A stretch of 64,000 nt of DNA from Peptoniphilus lacrimalis DSM 7455 (GCF_000378725.1 NZ_KB900368.1:62001-126000); one strand, 5' to 3'; shown: positions 44,688 to 54,426, numbered from the stretch's first letter. The notes: generated by a model not told the origin, from the letters alone. Translations and numbers: made by a program.

Positions 44688-45002
44688 TTAATTTTGCCTA
44701 TGGAGATTAAAAGAACTTCCTTTACTCTTGTCAATATACACAATTTCCCTAGGTTTTACCATTCCCAAATCATCTCTGGCAACTTTTTCAACAAACTCAA
44801 TTGTATCAGCATTGTTAATTTCCCTCTTTAAATTTTTGATATCATTATTTAAACTACTAATCTCTCTACGATTTTCAGACAATATCTCTAGTTTTTGGTT
44901 TCTTAATCCAATTGATTTACTCATAGAGAAAGCAAAGTATATAAGAGTAATCAAGATAATGATTGCATAAATTAATGGGAAGCTTTTTCTCCTAGTTCTC
45001 AT
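44688..45002 (-). CDS. divIC: Septum formation initiator DivIC/FtsB
   Basis: A 104-residue cell division protein: short basic cytoplasmic tail, one membrane helix (LIYAIIILITLIYFAFSM), coiled coil (ILSENRREISSLNNDIKNLK), then the conserved EKVARDDLGMVKPREIVYID. It would join the FtsL/DivIB complex at the septum. Location between yabO and yabR supports DivIC. Confidence 0.92.
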   Translation of the reverse strand: MRTRRKSFPLIYAIIILITLIYFAFSMSKSIGLRNQKLEILSENRREISSLNNDIKNLKREINNADTIEFVEKVARDDLGMVKPREIVYIDKSKGSSFNLHRQN

Positions 45003-45056
45003 GTCTAACCTCCAAGTTAATTATTACAGAAAAGCGAAGAATTGTAAAGATATAAA

Positions 45057-45224
45057 TTAAAAATTTTTAACATAAATATCTCTAAGCATGTAGAAAATAA
45101 CTATAATCAAAACAATAAAAATGAAAATCAAACTTAAATCTTCATTTTTTCTTAAAGTTAAAAAAGTAATGATAATTCCTGTTGCAAACAAAAAAATAAA
45201 AGAAATGTTTGAAAGATTTGACAA
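45057..45224 (-). CDS. Small membrane protein in the yabP-yabQ slot
   Basis: A 55-residue protein starting at TTG 45224, one base after the yabO stop, with AAAGG before it. It reads SNLSNISFIFLFATGIIITF, a charged turn (LRKNEDLS), then FIFIVLIIVIFYML, so two membrane helices are predicted. No homology is recognised; it does not resemble YabP or YabQ. Coupling to yabO and the length-preserving frame suggest a real gene, but without an ATG this is uncertain. Confidence 0.5.
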   Translation of the reverse strand: MSNLSNISFIFLFATGIIITFLTLRKNEDLSLIFIFIVLIIVIFYMLRDIYVKNF

Positions 45225-45225
45225 T

Positions 45226-45468
45226 TTAATTTATCCTTTCATAAATAGATGAAGCTTCATCTTTAGAAACATTGTCATTTACAGATAATACCTTAACTAA
45301 AATCTCTTTAGTACCAAGCTTAATTTCAATAATATCGCCAATCACAACTTCATCACCAGCTTTGGCAATTTTCTCATTAATTTTAATTAAGCCTTTATCA
45401 CAGGCAGATTTTGCCACAGTTCTTCTTTTTATAATTCTAGAATTTTTTAAATACTTATCTATACGCAT
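45226..45468 (-). CDS. rqcP: S4-domain protein RqcP/YabO
   Basis: An 80-residue S4 RNA-binding protein: MRIDKYLKNSRIIKRRTVAK, DKGLIKINEKIAKAGDEVVI, GDIIEIKLGTKEILVKVL. YabO/RqcP acts with RqcH in bacterial ribosome quality control, stabilising tRNA on stalled 50S subunits during alanine tailing. Location after hup and before divIC matches yabO. Confidence 0.9.
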   Translation of the reverse strand: MRIDKYLKNSRIIKRRTVAKSACDKGLIKINEKIAKAGDEVVIGDIIEIKLGTKEILVKVLSVNDNVSKDEASSIYERIN

Positions 45469-45475
45469 AATTTTT

Positions 45476-45503
45476 AAAAAAAAGAAGGCACAAAGGCCTT
45501 CTT
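45476..45503 (-). terminator. hup terminator
   Basis: Minus-strand AAGAAGGC/GCCTTCTT (8 bp) with a 6-base loop and eight Ts, eight bases after the hup stop. Confidence 0.88.
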
Positions 45504-45511
45504 AGTTAAGA

Positions 45512-45790
45512 TTACTTATTAACAGCTTCTTTAAGGGCTTTGCCTGATCTAAATACTGGTGCTTTAGAAGCAGGAATCTTGATAACTTCTTCTGGGTTTC
45601 TTGGATTTCTTCCTTCTCTAGCTTTTCTTTGTCTAACTTCAAAAGTTCCAAATCCAACTAATTGAACCTTTTCACCTTTTGCTAAAGCTTCTTCAACTGA
45701 AGCTAAGAAACCATTAAGAGCCTTTTCAGCATCTTTTTTAGTTAAACTGCTTTTTGTAGCTATGCTTGCTACTAATTCTTGTTTGTTCAT
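45512..45790 (-). CDS. hup: DNA-binding protein HU
   Basis: A 92-residue histone-like protein: MNKQELVASIATKSSLTKKD, VQLVGFGTFEVRQRKAREGR, NPRNPEEVIKIPASKAPVFR. All HU signatures are present. It bends and compacts DNA. It stands between yabN and yabO as in clostridia and has its own terminator. Confidence 0.97.
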   Translation of the reverse strand: MNKQELVASIATKSSLTKKDAEKALNGFLASVEEALAKGEKVQLVGFGTFEVRQRKAREGRNPRNPEEVIKIPASKAPVFRSGKALKEAVNK

Positions 45791-45835
45791 AACATCCTCC
45801 TCGAAGATTAATATTTTTATAGTCTTTATAATCTA

Positions 45836-45863
45836 TAAAATAAAGAGCATTCCAGCCTGCTCT
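45836..45863 (-). terminator. Terminator downstream of yabN, in the hup leader
   Basis: Minus-strand AGAGCA/TGCTCT (6 bp, 8-base loop) followed by TTATTTT. It ends yabN transcripts; if the promoter at 45882 is used, it also lies in the hup leader. Confidence 0.6.
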
Positions 45864-45881
45864 AAAAGTAAGACTGTATAA

Positions 45882-45910
45882 ATTATAACCTAAGTTTAGT
45901 CTTTTTTCTA
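45882..45910 (-). promoter_or_regulatory. Candidate hup promoter
   Basis: Minus-strand TAGAAA, 17-base spacer, TATAAT, between yabN and hup. The -35 is a 4 of 6 match. Confidence 0.45.
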
Positions 45911-45935
45911 GACCTAATTGAAAAAAATCCCTATT

Positions 45936-46841
45936 TTATCTCATTTTTTCTAATATTTTTTCAAAAATATCATATTTATTATAATATCCTTCAATATTTG
46001 CCAACTCACTTAATAAAATTGCATAAAAATAAAACTGAAAAGCTGTATCATCATCATTATTATCGAGATTTTTTATAATATCCCTTGCCTTGTCTTTAAT
46101 AAATTCAAAGGATTTTTTGTCATAAGACAAGTTTGTCTCATCTATAAAATTTAATAATGCTTTTTTCATTTGACCATAAATAAATCTCTCACTTCTTGGA
46201 ATATATAGAGCACATCTGTGATTGATATCCTCAATTCTAGATAATTCAAATACTTTACAATTTACAAGGTATTGAGATTTTAAGCCAGCATCTTTGATAA
46301 AAGTTACATCACTTTGTGGTGGATAAATTTCTTGAAGTTTTAAAGAAACATCCGAAGCTATACGCCTGTTATAAATCTGAGTTATAATGATATCCATATC
46401 AGGGTTTAAATCGTAAATATTAAAATCATAATCGAGAAATAAAAGACCATCAACAGCATCTCTACCAACAGCACTTAAAATTGGTTCAATAAAACTTATA
46501 CCACTTGTTATCGTTGTTTTAGTATTCTTTCTTAAAAGTTCAACTGTCTTTTCAGCTACAAAAGGATTACCTGGAACAAAATAATTTATTTCTCCCCACT
46601 TATTTTCCTCCTCAAGTAAAGACGATACAATTTCATTATAAACATCCTCGAAAGATTTGTTCTCATCTTCCTCATAAACATAATCAAAAGAAGAATAAGA
46701 TATATTATTATCTTTAAAATAATTGACAGCATCAAGCTTGTCCGTTCTCAAAAAATTTTTTTTACCATTATTAATAATTTTAAGAGCTTTATAAGTTAAA
46801 TCATTCTCATCAGTTGCTCCTAAGCCAACTACATTTATCAT
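45936..46841 (-). CDS. yabN: YabN-like tetrapyrrole-methylase-fold protein with shortened MazG part
   Basis: A 301-residue protein with an N-terminal TP-methylase fold: MINVVGLGATDENDLTYKAL, INYFVPGNPFVAEKTVELLR and ISFIEPILSAVGRDAVDGLL. YabN of Bacillus is about 490 residues, with a C-terminal MazG pyrophosphohydrolase domain. Here the remaining ~75 residues are helical, but the EExxE metal-binding motif is not seen, so pyrophosphohydrolase activity is probably lost. Its position before hup-yabO supports the identification. Confidence 0.75.
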   Translation of the reverse strand: MINVVGLGATDENDLTYKALKIINNGKKNFLRTDKLDAVNYFKDNNISYSSFDYVYEEDENKSFEDVYNEIVSSLLEEENKWGEINYFVPGNPFVAEKTVELLRKNTKTTITSGISFIEPILSAVGRDAVDGLLFLDYDFNIYDLNPDMDIIITQIYNRRIASDVSLKLQEIYPPQSDVTFIKDAGLKSQYLVNCKVFELSRIEDINHRCALYIPRSERFIYGQMKKALLNFIDETNLSYDKKSFEFIKDKARDIIKNLDNNDDDTAFQFYFYAILLSELANIEGYYNKYDIFEKILEKMR

Positions 46842-46871
46842 AAATTCTCCTACATCATATATTTTTATCTT

Positions 46872-46900
46872 ATTATATAAGATGGTTAATTAATTTTCAA
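46872..46900 (-). promoter_or_regulatory. Sigma-A promoter for yabN
   Basis: Minus-strand TTGAAA, 17-base spacer, TATAAT, about 30 bases upstream of the start codon. Confidence 0.75.
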
Positions 46901-46953
46901 ATTTAACTGCATGATCAAATTTATTAACATTAATATTTACCAATATAGTGAAT

Positions 46954-46983
46954 ACAAAAATAGGAGACTAAGCCCTAGTCTCC
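46954..46983 (-). terminator. Terminator of the ribosomal operon (after rplQ)
   Basis: Minus-strand GGAGACTA/TAGTCTCC stem (8 bp) with a short loop, followed by TATTTTTG, 35 bases after rplQ. Confidence 0.85.
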
Positions 46984-47017
46984 CTAAATATAATATTATC
47001 AATTTTAATTAAATAAT

Positions 47018-47359
47018 TTATACAAGTTCCAAAACTGCAACTTCAGCTCCGTCACCACGTCTTGGTCCCATTTTAATTATTCTTGTATAACCGCCGTTTC
47101 TGTCAGCATATTTTTCGGCTAATTCATTAAAAACCTTAGTTACTGTATCTTCGTCAAAAATATATGCGAGTGCTTGTCTTCTTGCGTGAAGATCTCCTCT
47201 CTTTCCAAGAGTAATCATTTTTTCAGCAATTCTTCTTGTTTCTTTAGCTCTTGTAACAGTTGTTACAATCTTTTCTTCTCTTAGAAGTGAGGTAACAAGA
47301 TTTCTTAACATAGCACGTCTGTGGCTAGAATTACGGTTAAGTTTTCTTTGTACTGCCAT
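47018..47359 (-). CDS. rplQ: Ribosomal protein L17
   Basis: 113 residues: [40 protein letters not shown] and [20 protein letters not shown]. It is the last gene of the S10-spc-alpha operon and follows rpoA by 12 bases, the usual bacterial ending. Confidence 0.98.
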   Translation of the reverse strand: MAVQRKLNRNSSHRRAMLRNLVTSLLREEKIVTTVTRAKETRRIAEKMITLGKRGDLHARRQALAYIFDEDTVTKVFNELAEKYADRNGGYTRIIKMGPRRGDGAEVAVLELV

Positions 47360-47371
47360 TAGTACCTCCTT

Positions 47372-48319
47372 TTAATCTTCTTCAGTTTTCAGAGATAGAT
47401 TCATTTCTTGTAATTTAGAAACCACTTCTTCCAAAGATTTTTTACCAAGGTTTCTAACTTTCATCATATCTTCTTCAGTTTTATTTGTCAGTTCCCCAAC
47501 AGTATTGATACCCGCTCTTTTTAAGCAATTGAAACTTCTTACAGATAGGTCTAATTCTTCAACTGTCATCTCTTTAACTTTTTCACTTTGGTCTTCTTCT
47601 TTTTCAACCATAATATTAACTTCATCAACATGATTTATAAGACCAATAAATAAGTCTAAATGTTCTGTTAAAATTTTTGCTGCCAATGATGTTGCTTCAT
47701 CAGCTTTCATTGAACCATCTGTTGTAACTTCAAGAATAAGTCTGTCATAATCTGTTCTTTGACCTACCCTTGTGTTTTCAACTTTCCAATTAACTTTTCT
47801 AACCGGAGAATAATTTGAGTCCACCGGTATTATTCCAATTTGAGTTACTTCATCTTTTTTTAATTCAGAAGGCTCATAACCACGACCTTTTTCTACTGTC
47901 ATTTCAATATAAACATCTGCATCTTCATTTAAAGTTGCAATATGATGGTTAGGATTTACAACACTTACACTGGGTTCAAGAATAATATCTCCAGCAGTTA
48001 TTTCTCCTTTACCTGATTTTTCTATAATTAGCTTTACAGGTTCATCATTTTCCATTTTGAAAACAATGGATTTAACATTCAAAATAATTTCTGGAACATC
48101 TTCTAAAACTCCTGGAATAGTGTCAAATTCATGTTCCACACCACGAATATTTATGAATGAAACAGCAGCCCCTGGTAGAGAGGATAAAAGAACTCTTCTC
48201 AAAGAATTTCCAATAGTAATTCCATATCCACTTTCAAGGGGTTCCACTATAAATTTTCCGTATTTTCCGGAATCATCCAGCTTATCAATAGTAATTTTAG
48301 GCTTTTCTATTTCTATCAT
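47372..48319 (-). CDS. rpoA: RNA polymerase alpha subunit
   Basis: A 315-residue subunit that nucleates RNA polymerase assembly. The N-terminal domain has [20 protein letters not shown] and [18 protein letters not shown]; the C-terminal domain (about 250-310) has [20 protein letters not shown] for UP-element and activator contact. Normal length, GGAGGTACCC before the ATG. Confidence 0.98.
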   Translation of the reverse strand: MIEIEKPKITIDKLDDSGKYGKFIVEPLESGYGITIGNSLRRVLLSSLPGAAVSFINIRGVEHEFDTIPGVLEDVPEIILNVKSIVFKMENDEPVKLIIEKSGKGEITAGDIILEPSVSVVNPNHHIATLNEDADVYIEMTVEKGRGYEPSELKKDEVTQIGIIPVDSNYSPVRKVNWKVENTRVGQRTDYDRLILEVTTDGSMKADEATSLAAKILTEHLDLFIGLINHVDEVNIMVEKEEDQSEKVKEMTVEELDLSVRSFNCLKRAGINTVGELTNKTEEDMMKVRNLGKKSLEEVVSKLQEMNLSLKTEED

Positions 48320-48362
48320 GGGTACCTCCTCTAGTTTAGTAATATATTACTAACTAATTCCA

Positions 48363-48758
48363 TTAAACTCTTCTACGTTTTGGCGGTCTACATCCGTTAT
48401 GTGGAATTGGAGTTACATCTTTTATCATGGTAACTTCAAGGCCTGATGCTTGTAAAGACCTTATAGCAGCTTCTCTTCCGCTACCTGGACCTTTTACATA
48501 TACATCAACAGATTTTAATCCATGTTCCTTTGCCTTATTAGCTGCTTCAGCTGCAGCTTCTTGAGCTGCAAATGGTGTTGACTTTCTAGAGCCCCTGAAT
48601 CCTAATTGACCGGCACTTGCCCATGAAATTACATTTCCGTTTGTGTCGGTTAAAGTAACCATAGTGTTATTAAATGTAGAGGCTATATGAGCTTGACCTT
48701 TTTCAATATTTTTACGAGCACGACGTTTTACACGAGTAGCTCTTTGTTTTTTTGCCAT
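48363..48758 (-). CDS. rpsK: Ribosomal protein S11
   Basis: 131 residues; [40 protein letters not shown] and [18 protein letters not shown] are diagnostic. It follows rpsM by 14 bases, with AAGGAGG. Confidence 0.98.
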   Translation of the reverse strand: MAKKQRATRVKRRARKNIEKGQAHIASTFNNTMVTLTDTNGNVISWASAGQLGFRGSRKSTPFAAQEAAAEAANKAKEHGLKSVDVYVKGPGSGREAAIRSLQASGLEVTMIKDVTPIPHNGCRPPKRRRV

Positions 48759-48772
48759 TTATATATACCTCC

Positions 48773-49135
48773 TTACTTCTTCTTTGCAATTAATTTTTTA
48801 GGACCTTTTCTTGTCCTTGCATTAGTTTTGGTCTTTTGTCCTCTTACAGGAAGACCGGCTTTATGTCTACGACCACGATAGCAGTTGATTTCACGAAGTC
48901 TTTTGATGTTCATAGCAACATCTCTACGCAAATCACCTTCTACATGGTATTTTTGAATTTCATCTCTAATTCTTCCAAGTTCAGCTTCTGTTAAATCTTT
49001 AACTCTAGTGTCAAAATTAACATCTGCATCCTTTAGAATTTTTTGTGATCTGCTTCTACCAATACCGAAAATATAAGTTAAGCCAATCTCAACTCTTTTT
49101 TCTCTTGGTAAGTCCACACCGGCTATTCTTGCCAT
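48773..49135 (-). CDS. rpsM: Ribosomal protein S13
   Basis: 120 residues: [54 protein letters not shown]. Small-subunit head protein contacting P-site tRNA; standard place after rpmJ. Confidence 0.98.
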   Translation of the reverse strand: MARIAGVDLPREKRVEIGLTYIFGIGRSRSQKILKDADVNFDTRVKDLTEAELGRIRDEIQKYHVEGDLRRDVAMNIKRLREINCYRGRRHKAGLPVRGQKTKTNARTRKGPKKLIAKKK

Positions 49136-49146
49136 AATCTACCTCC

Positions 49147-49260
49147 TTAGCCTTGTCTCTGTTTATGCTTGGGATTTTCGCAAATTACCATTACTTTTCC
49201 TTTTCTTTTGATAATTTTGCATTTTTCGCACATTTTCTTTACTGATGGTCTAACCTTCAT
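49147..49260 (-). CDS. rpmJ: Ribosomal protein L36
   Basis: A 37-residue protein [20 protein letters not shown] ... [13 protein letters not shown]. The zinc ligands C, C, C, H are intact, so it is the zinc-binding form. It has TAAGGAGG before the ATG at 49260, between infA and rpsM as expected. Confidence 0.97.
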   Translation of the reverse strand: MKVRPSVKKMCEKCKIIKRKGKVMVICENPKHKQRQG

Positions 49261-49278
49261 TGTAACCTCCTTACGGGA

Positions 49279-49497
49279 TTATTTCTTTCTCCATGTAATT
49301 CTTCCCCTAGTTAGGTCATAAGGTGAAAGCTCAACTGTCACCTTATCTCCAGGAAGAATTCTTATATAATTCATTCTCAATTTACCTGAAATATGGGCAA
49401 GTATAATGTGTCCATTTTCAAGCTTAACTTTGAAATTAGTATTCGGTAATGCGTCAACAACTACGCCTTCTACTTCAATTACATCTTCTTTAGCCAT
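49279..49497 (-). CDS. infA: Translation initiation factor IF-1
   Basis: 72 residues: [40 protein letters not shown] and [14 protein letters not shown]. The ATG at 49497 with AAAGGAGG is the true start; longer frames upstream are not conserved. Confidence 0.97.
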   Translation of the reverse strand: MAKEDVIEVEGVVVDALPNTNFKVKLENGHIILAHISGKLRMNYIRILPGDKVTVELSPYDLTRGRITWRKK

Positions 49498-49513
49498 ATA
49501 TAGGTATCCTCCT

Positions 49514-49768
49514 TTAGCTATAAGATAACAGAACTCTTCTAATATAGGCATCATTGAAATTTTCAACGTCCAACTCAACTACTGCCTTATATATATAAAG
49601 ATGTTTTACCTTTTTCCTTTTAGGTTTACATAGCTTTCTTAATTTTCCATCAACAAGGTAGACATATTTATCATCAATAATGTCCAAAATGATAAATATT
49701 TCTCCCTCATCTCTACCTTTTTTGGATCTTACAATTTGTCCCCTTTCAAGAGATATTGTCCTCTCCAT
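49514..49768 (-). CDS. KOW-domain RNA-binding protein (L14e-like)
   Basis: 84 residues with a KOW-type SH3 fold: [59 protein letters not shown]. Similar small proteins lie between adk/map and infA in clostridia and are annotated as RNA-binding. Function is unknown. No map gene is present here. Confidence 0.82.
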   Translation of the reverse strand: MERTISLERGQIVRSKKGRDEGEIFIILDIIDDKYVYLVDGKLRKLCKPKRKKVKHLYIYKAVVELDVENFNDAYIRRVLLSYS

Positions 49769-49776
49769 TATTTCAC

Positions 49777-50418
49777 CTAACTTAGACCTTGAACTATATC
49801 GTCAAATACCTTCTTTATATCACTTTCTCCATTAATATTAAGAAGTAAATCTTGAGCCTTATAATAATCAATCAATGGAGCTGTTTGTTCAAAATAAACT
49901 TTAATTCTAGTTTTAACAGTATTTTCGGTATCATCATCTCTTTGAATTAGCTTTTCATGACAATTATCACAAATGCCATCTTCTTTAGGAGGATTATATT
50001 TTATATGGAAAGTGCTGCCACATGATTTACATACACGTCTACCAACAGCCCTTTCAATAAGGATTTCTGGTTTAACATCAATATTTATAACTTTAGTCAA
50101 GGACTTATCTTGTCTATCTAAAATTGCATCAAGGCTAACTCCTTGAGCTACTGTTCTAGGAAAACCATCTAAAAGAAATCCATCTTTACAATCATCCTTT
50201 GCCAGCCTATCTTCAACTAAATCTATAACTAATTCATCAGGAACTAGAAGTCCTTTATCCATATACGATTTTGCTTTTTCTCCTAGTTTTGTATGATTTT
50301 TAATATTTTCTCTAAAAATATCACCTGTTGAGATATGAACTATATTATATTTCTTAACGATAAAATCGGCTTGCGTACCCTTACCGGCCCCTGGAGGACC
50401 TAATATAACGAGTCTCAT
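49777..50418 (-). CDS. adk: Adenylate kinase
   Basis: 213 residues; interconverts ATP, ADP and AMP. MRLVILGPPGAGKGTQADFI is the P-loop, FLLDGFPRTVAQGVSLDAIL follows, and the LID has a four-cysteine zinc site (CKSCGSTFH ... ICDNC). It starts 8 bases after secY. Confidence 0.97.
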   Translation of the reverse strand: MRLVILGPPGAGKGTQADFIVKKYNIVHISTGDIFRENIKNHTKLGEKAKSYMDKGLLVPDELVIDLVEDRLAKDDCKDGFLLDGFPRTVAQGVSLDAILDRQDKSLTKVINIDVKPEILIERAVGRRVCKSCGSTFHIKYNPPKEDGICDNCHEKLIQRDDDTENTVKTRIKVYFEQTAPLIDYYKAQDLLLNINGESDIKKVFDDIVQGLS

Positions 50419-50426
50419 AATTCCTC

Positions 50427-51707
50427 CTATTTTCTTAAGAATCCTTTGTAGTTTCTCATTAACAATTGTTGCTCAAGAACTCTTGTTGTTTCTAATACTA
50501 CACCAACTACGATAATAATACTTGTTCCACCATAATTAAATTGAAGATTTGAAATCTTTGTTAATATTGTAGGTAATACTGAAAGTATTGCAAGTGCAAT
50601 TGCTCCCGGTAATACTAATCTATTTAATGACCTTTGTAAATACTCACTAGTCGGTTTACCTGGTCTTATTCCTGGAATAAAACCACCGTTTTGTTGCATA
50701 TTCTTTGAATATTCCACTGTGTTAAATTGAATTGTAGTATAGAAAAATGTAAAGAATATAATTAATATTACTGAACATAATACATAAATTACTACACCAG
50801 GACCACCTGATGGTGATAACCATTTTGTAATCCAATTTCTAGTAGCTTCATTTTTAGTAAACATAGCTACTGTTGATGGTATTGCTAATAGTGAGTTAGC
50901 AAAGATAATAGGCATAACTCCTGTTAAAAGAACTTTAATAGGAATATGTGTTGCTTGACCTCCATACATCTTACGTCCTACTACTCTTTTTGCATATTGT
51001 ACTGGAATTCTTCTTTCACCTTCATTAAGAATTACAACAAACACACAAATTGCAATAGCTAAAACTAAGAATATCCAAAGATATATAGAGCTAGCAAGTC
51101 CAGCTCTAACACGAGCTATTGATTGGAATATATCAACAGGAAATCTTGCTACGATACCAGCAAAGATTAATATTGAAATACCATTTCCAATTCCATGTTC
51201 TGTAATTTGTTCACCAATCCAAATAAGAATTGTAGAACCAGCTACTATAGAAATTATAATTGTAAAATATTCCAAGTAAGTTGTTGCATTAACAGCTTGT
51301 CTAAATATTCCAAAAGTATATCCTACTGCTTGTACAGCAGCAATTGCTATTGCAAGATATCTAGTATATTTTGCTATAGCTTTACGACCTGTATCTCCTT
51401 CTTTTGCTAAAGCTTCAAGTGAAGGGATAGCTATTGTTAAAAGTTGAAGCACAATTGAAGCTGTAACATATGGATATATATTACAAGCAAAAATTGTAAA
51501 GTTTCTAAAATTTCCTCCTGCCATTAAATCCATAAAGGCAAAAAGAGAAGCATTTGCACCGTTAAATAATTGCTCAATTACTGAAGTGTTCATAAAAGGA
51601 ACAGCAATATGACTTCCTAATCTATAAAGTAGAAGCATAAAAAGTGTAAAGAGCATTTTCTTCCTCAATTGAGGAATTTTCCAAGCATTTTTAAAGGTGG
51701 AAAGCAT
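50427..51707 (-). CDS. secY: Preprotein translocase subunit SecY
   Basis: A 426-residue, ten-helix channel protein for protein export. It begins [20 protein letters not shown], and has VQYAKRVVGRKMYGGQATHI, PTSEYLQRSLNRLVLPGAIA and the end LLMRNYKGFLRK. Its start overlaps the rplO stop (TAATG). Confidence 0.97.
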   Translation of the reverse strand: MLSTFKNAWKIPQLRKKMLFTLFMLLLYRLGSHIAVPFMNTSVIEQLFNGANASLFAFMDLMAGGNFRNFTIFACNIYPYVTASIVLQLLTIAIPSLEALAKEGDTGRKAIAKYTRYLAIAIAAVQAVGYTFGIFRQAVNATTYLEYFTIIISIVAGSTILIWIGEQITEHGIGNGISILIFAGIVARFPVDIFQSIARVRAGLASSIYLWIFLVLAIAICVFVVILNEGERRIPVQYAKRVVGRKMYGGQATHIPIKVLLTGVMPIIFANSLLAIPSTVAMFTKNEATRNWITKWLSPSGGPGVVIYVLCSVILIIFFTFFYTTIQFNTVEYSKNMQQNGGFIPGIRPGKPTSEYLQRSLNRLVLPGAIALAILSVLPTILTKISNLQFNYGGTSIIIVVGVVLETTRVLEQQLLMRNYKGFLRK

Positions 51708-52156
51708 TAAATCACCTCAGCCTTTCCTCCGCAGGCCTCAATTTTTTCTTTAGCTGACGCAGAGAAATGGCTTGCTTTAACATTAAGTTTTACGTTTAAT
51801 TCTCCGTTACCTAAAATTCTTACTCCATCTTTTGCTTTTGACTTTTTAACTAAACCTTCTTGTATTAAAAGATCTTTTGTTACTTCTGTTCCTTCTTCAA
51901 AACGATTCAAATCAGAAACATTAACTGCTTGTGTTTGCTTTTTAAATATATTTGTAAATCCTCTTTTTGGAAGACGTCTAAATAAAGGCATTTGGCCACC
52001 TTCAAAACCTGGTCTTACTCCACCACCAGACCTTGAATTTTGACCTTTTTGACCTCTACCAGAAGTTTTACCAGTTCCAGAACCAATACCTCTACCAATT
52101 CTTTTTCTAGCTTTAACTCCACCGCCTGCTGCCGGTTTTAAGTCATGTAATTTCAC
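51707..52156 (-). CDS. rplO: Ribosomal protein L15
   Basis: 149 residues from a GTG at 52156 ([20 protein letters not shown]) with GGAGG 8 bases before; [20 protein letters not shown] is diagnostic. An upstream GTG overlaps the ribosome site. Confidence 0.96.
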   Translation of the reverse strand: MKLHDLKPAAGGGVKARKRIGRGIGSGTGKTSGRGQKGQNSRSGGGVRPGFEGGQMPLFRRLPKRGFTNIFKKQTQAVNVSDLNRFEEGTEVTKDLLIQEGLVKKSKAKDGVRILGNGELNVKLNVKASHFSASAKEKIEACGGKAEVI

Positions 52157-52169
52157 TGGGCACACCTCC

Positions 52170-52346
52170 TCATTCTTCTACTTCAAGCATATATTCAACT
52201 TGTTTTATCATTCCTCTAATTTGAGGAGTGTCATTTTTTTCGACTACTTGTCCTAATTTATTAAGACCAAGAGCCTTAATAGTTTTTCTATGAACTGGAA
52301 TTTTTCCTATAGGGCTTTTAACTAATTTTATTTTTAAAGTACTCAT
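52170..52346 (-). CDS. rpmD: Ribosomal protein L30
   Basis: 58 residues: [40 protein letters not shown]. The ATG at 52346 gives the normal length. Confidence 0.96.
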   Translation of the reverse strand: MSTLKIKLVKSPIGKIPVHRKTIKALGLNKLGQVVEKNDTPQIRGMIKQVEYMLEVEE

Positions 52347-52354
52347 AAAACACC

Positions 52355-52861
52355 TCACCCTAAAATTTCATCAACAGATTTATTTCTTAACTTAGCAACA
52401 GATTCTGCAGTTTTTAATTTTTTTAAAGCTTCAATTGTTGCATTTACAGTATTCCTTGCATTATTGCTTCCTTGATTCTTTGTACGTATATCAGTTATAC
52501 CACAAAGTTCGCAAACTGCACGCACAGCTCCTCCGGCTATAACACCAGTACCTTCATGAGCTGGTTTTAAGAATACTCTTCCGGCTCCAAATTCTCCTAT
52601 AACCATATGAGGGATTGAAGTCTTCAATAAGTTTACTTTAATAATGTGTTTTTTAGCATCTTGTGTTGCTTTTCTAATAGCTTCAGGAACTTCAAGAGCT
52701 TTACCTGTACCTACGCCAACGTGTCCGTTATGGTCTCCTACAACTACAAGAGCTGAGAATCTAAAATTTCTACCACCTTTAACTACTTTGGCTACTCTAT
52801 TGATAGATACAACTTTGTCTTCTAAATCAAGTTCTGCCGCATTAATTAATGAACGTTCCAT
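52355..52861 (-). CDS. rpsE: Ribosomal protein S5
   Basis: 168 residues from the ATG at 52861 after [67 protein letters not shown]. Decoding-fidelity protein; standard context. Confidence 0.97.
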   Translation of the reverse strand: MERSLINAAELDLEDKVVSINRVAKVVKGGRNFRFSALVVVGDHNGHVGVGTGKALEVPEAIRKATQDAKKHIIKVNLLKTSIPHMVIGEFGAGRVFLKPAHEGTGVIAGGAVRAVCELCGITDIRTKNQGSNNARNTVNATIEALKKLKTAESVAKLRNKSVDEILG

Positions 52862-52874
52862 TTGTCCCTCCTTT

Positions 52875-53237
52875 TTAGAATTTAAGTCCTTCTTCTCTTG
52901 CAGCTTCTGCAAGAGCTTTTATTCTACCGTGATATATATATCCACTTCTATCAAAAACAACTTCTTCTATACCTTTTTCAAGAGCCTTTTTAGCTATATC
53001 TTTACCAACTGCCTTAGCTGCTTCAATATTCTTAGTACTTTCTAAATTTAAAGATTTATCTAAGCTTGATGCACTAACGATAGTATTCATTGAATCATCA
53101 TCTATAACTTGTGCATAAATATGAGCATCTGACCTAAAAACAGATAGTCTTGGTTTACTAGCAGTTCCAGAAAGATGTCTTCTAATTCTCTTGTGTCTTT
53201 TTATTCTATTTGCATTTTTATCTATTTTCTTTAACAC
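52875..53237 (-). CDS. rplR: Ribosomal protein L18
   Basis: 120 residues, [57 protein letters not shown]. Binds 5S rRNA. Confidence 0.97.
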   Translation of the reverse strand: MLKKIDKNANRIKRHKRIRRHLSGTASKPRLSVFRSDAHIYAQVIDDDSMNTIVSASSLDKSLNLESTKNIEAAKAVGKDIAKKALEKGIEEVVFDRSGYIYHGRIKALAEAAREEGLKF

Positions 53238-53251
53238 GTTAAATCACCTTT

Positions 53252-53788
53252 CTACTTACCTGTTTTTCCGACCTTACGTCTGATGTGTTCATCAACATAT
53301 TTGATACCTTTTCCTTTATAAGGTTCAGGATGTCTAAATTCTCTAATATATGCTGCATAAGCTCCAACTTGTTGCTTATTATTTCCTTTTATTATAATTG
53401 AGTTTGCAGATGGAACTTCGACTTCAATTCCCTTAGGATCTTCTAATTCAAGAGGATGTGAGAAACCAAGTGTTAAAGCTAATTTCTTACCATTTTTACT
53501 AGCTCTATAACCAGTACCAACTATTTCTAATTCTTTCTTATATCCTTCTGTAACTCCGATAATCATATTATATATAAGAGTTCTAGTAAGACCGTGAAGT
53601 GCTTTAATTTTCTTGCTATCATTTGGTCTTAAAACTGTGAGAACTCCATCTTCTAATTCATAAGTCATGGATTTGTCAAAAGACTCAACCAGACTTCCTT
53701 TAGGTCCCTTAACTTCAATAGTGTTTTTATCAATTTTAACTTCTACGCCCTTAGGGATAACTATAGGTTTTTTTCCGATTCTGGACAT
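53252..53788 (-). CDS. rplF: Ribosomal protein L6
   Basis: 178 residues from ATG 53788: MSRIGKKPIVIPKGVEVKID, LEIVGTGYRASKNGKKLALT, GVYAAYIR-like segment and PEPYKGKGIKYVDEHIRRKV. GGAGGT precedes the start. Confidence 0.97.
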   Translation of the reverse strand: MSRIGKKPIVIPKGVEVKIDKNTIEVKGPKGSLVESFDKSMTYELEDGVLTVLRPNDSKKIKALHGLTRTLIYNMIIGVTEGYKKELEIVGTGYRASKNGKKLALTLGFSHPLELEDPKGIEVEVPSANSIIIKGNNKQQVGAYAAYIREFRHPEPYKGKGIKYVDEHIRRKVGKTGK

Positions 53789-53802
53789 TGTTTCACCTCC
53801 AA

Positions 53803-54198
53803 TTACCAAATGTAGCAGATTACTTCTCCGCCAACTCCCTTTTCTCTTGCAACTTTATCTGTAATGATACCCTTAGATGTTGAGATTATTGCTATTCCAA
53901 GTCCACCTAGAACTTTAGGAACGTCTTCGCACTTAACATAAACTCTAAGGCCCGGTTTTGAGATTCTCTTAATTCCAGAGATAACTCTTTCGCCAGATTG
54001 TGCATATTTTAAATCTATCTTAATAATTCCTTGTTTGTTATCTTCTACAAGGTCATAATTTTTTATATATCCTTCATCTAATAGGATTTTTGCTATTTCC
54101 TTTTTAATATTTGAAGCTGGAATGTCAACAGATTTATGTCTTGCATGGTTACCATTTCTTATCCTTGTAAGCATATCCGCGATTGGGTCTGTCATCAT
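53803..54198 (-). CDS. rpsH: Ribosomal protein S8
   Basis: 131 residues: [60 protein letters not shown]. Either of two adjacent ATGs could start it. Confidence 0.97.
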   Translation of the reverse strand: MMTDPIADMLTRIRNGNHARHKSVDIPASNIKKEIAKILLDEGYIKNYDLVEDNKQGIIKIDLKYAQSGERVISGIKRISKPGLRVYVKCEDVPKVLGGLGIAIISTSKGIITDKVAREKGVGGEVICYIW

Positions 54199-54225
54199 AT
54201 CAGTTTGCCTCCTTTCACCTTGGGT

Positions 54226-54411
54226 TTACCAACTAGCTTTTTTAACACCAGGAATTTGTCCTTTGTAAGCCAGTTCTCTAAAACAAATTCTACAAATTCC
54301 ATATTTTTTTAAAACAGAATGAGGTCTTCCACAAATTTTACATCTGCTATATTCACGAGTTGAAAATTTTTGTTTCCTCTTTTGCTTTGCAATTAATGAT
54401 TTTTTAGCCAC
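54226..54411 (-). CDS. rpsZ: Ribosomal protein S14 type Z
   Basis: 61 residues with the four zinc cysteines in [20 protein letters not shown] and [20 protein letters not shown]. The short zinc form is usual in Firmicutes. Confidence 0.97.
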   Translation of the reverse strand: MAKKSLIAKQKRKQKFSTREYSRCKICGRPHSVLKKYGICRICFRELAYKGQIPGVKKASW

Positions 54412-54426
54412 AAAATTCCTCCATTC

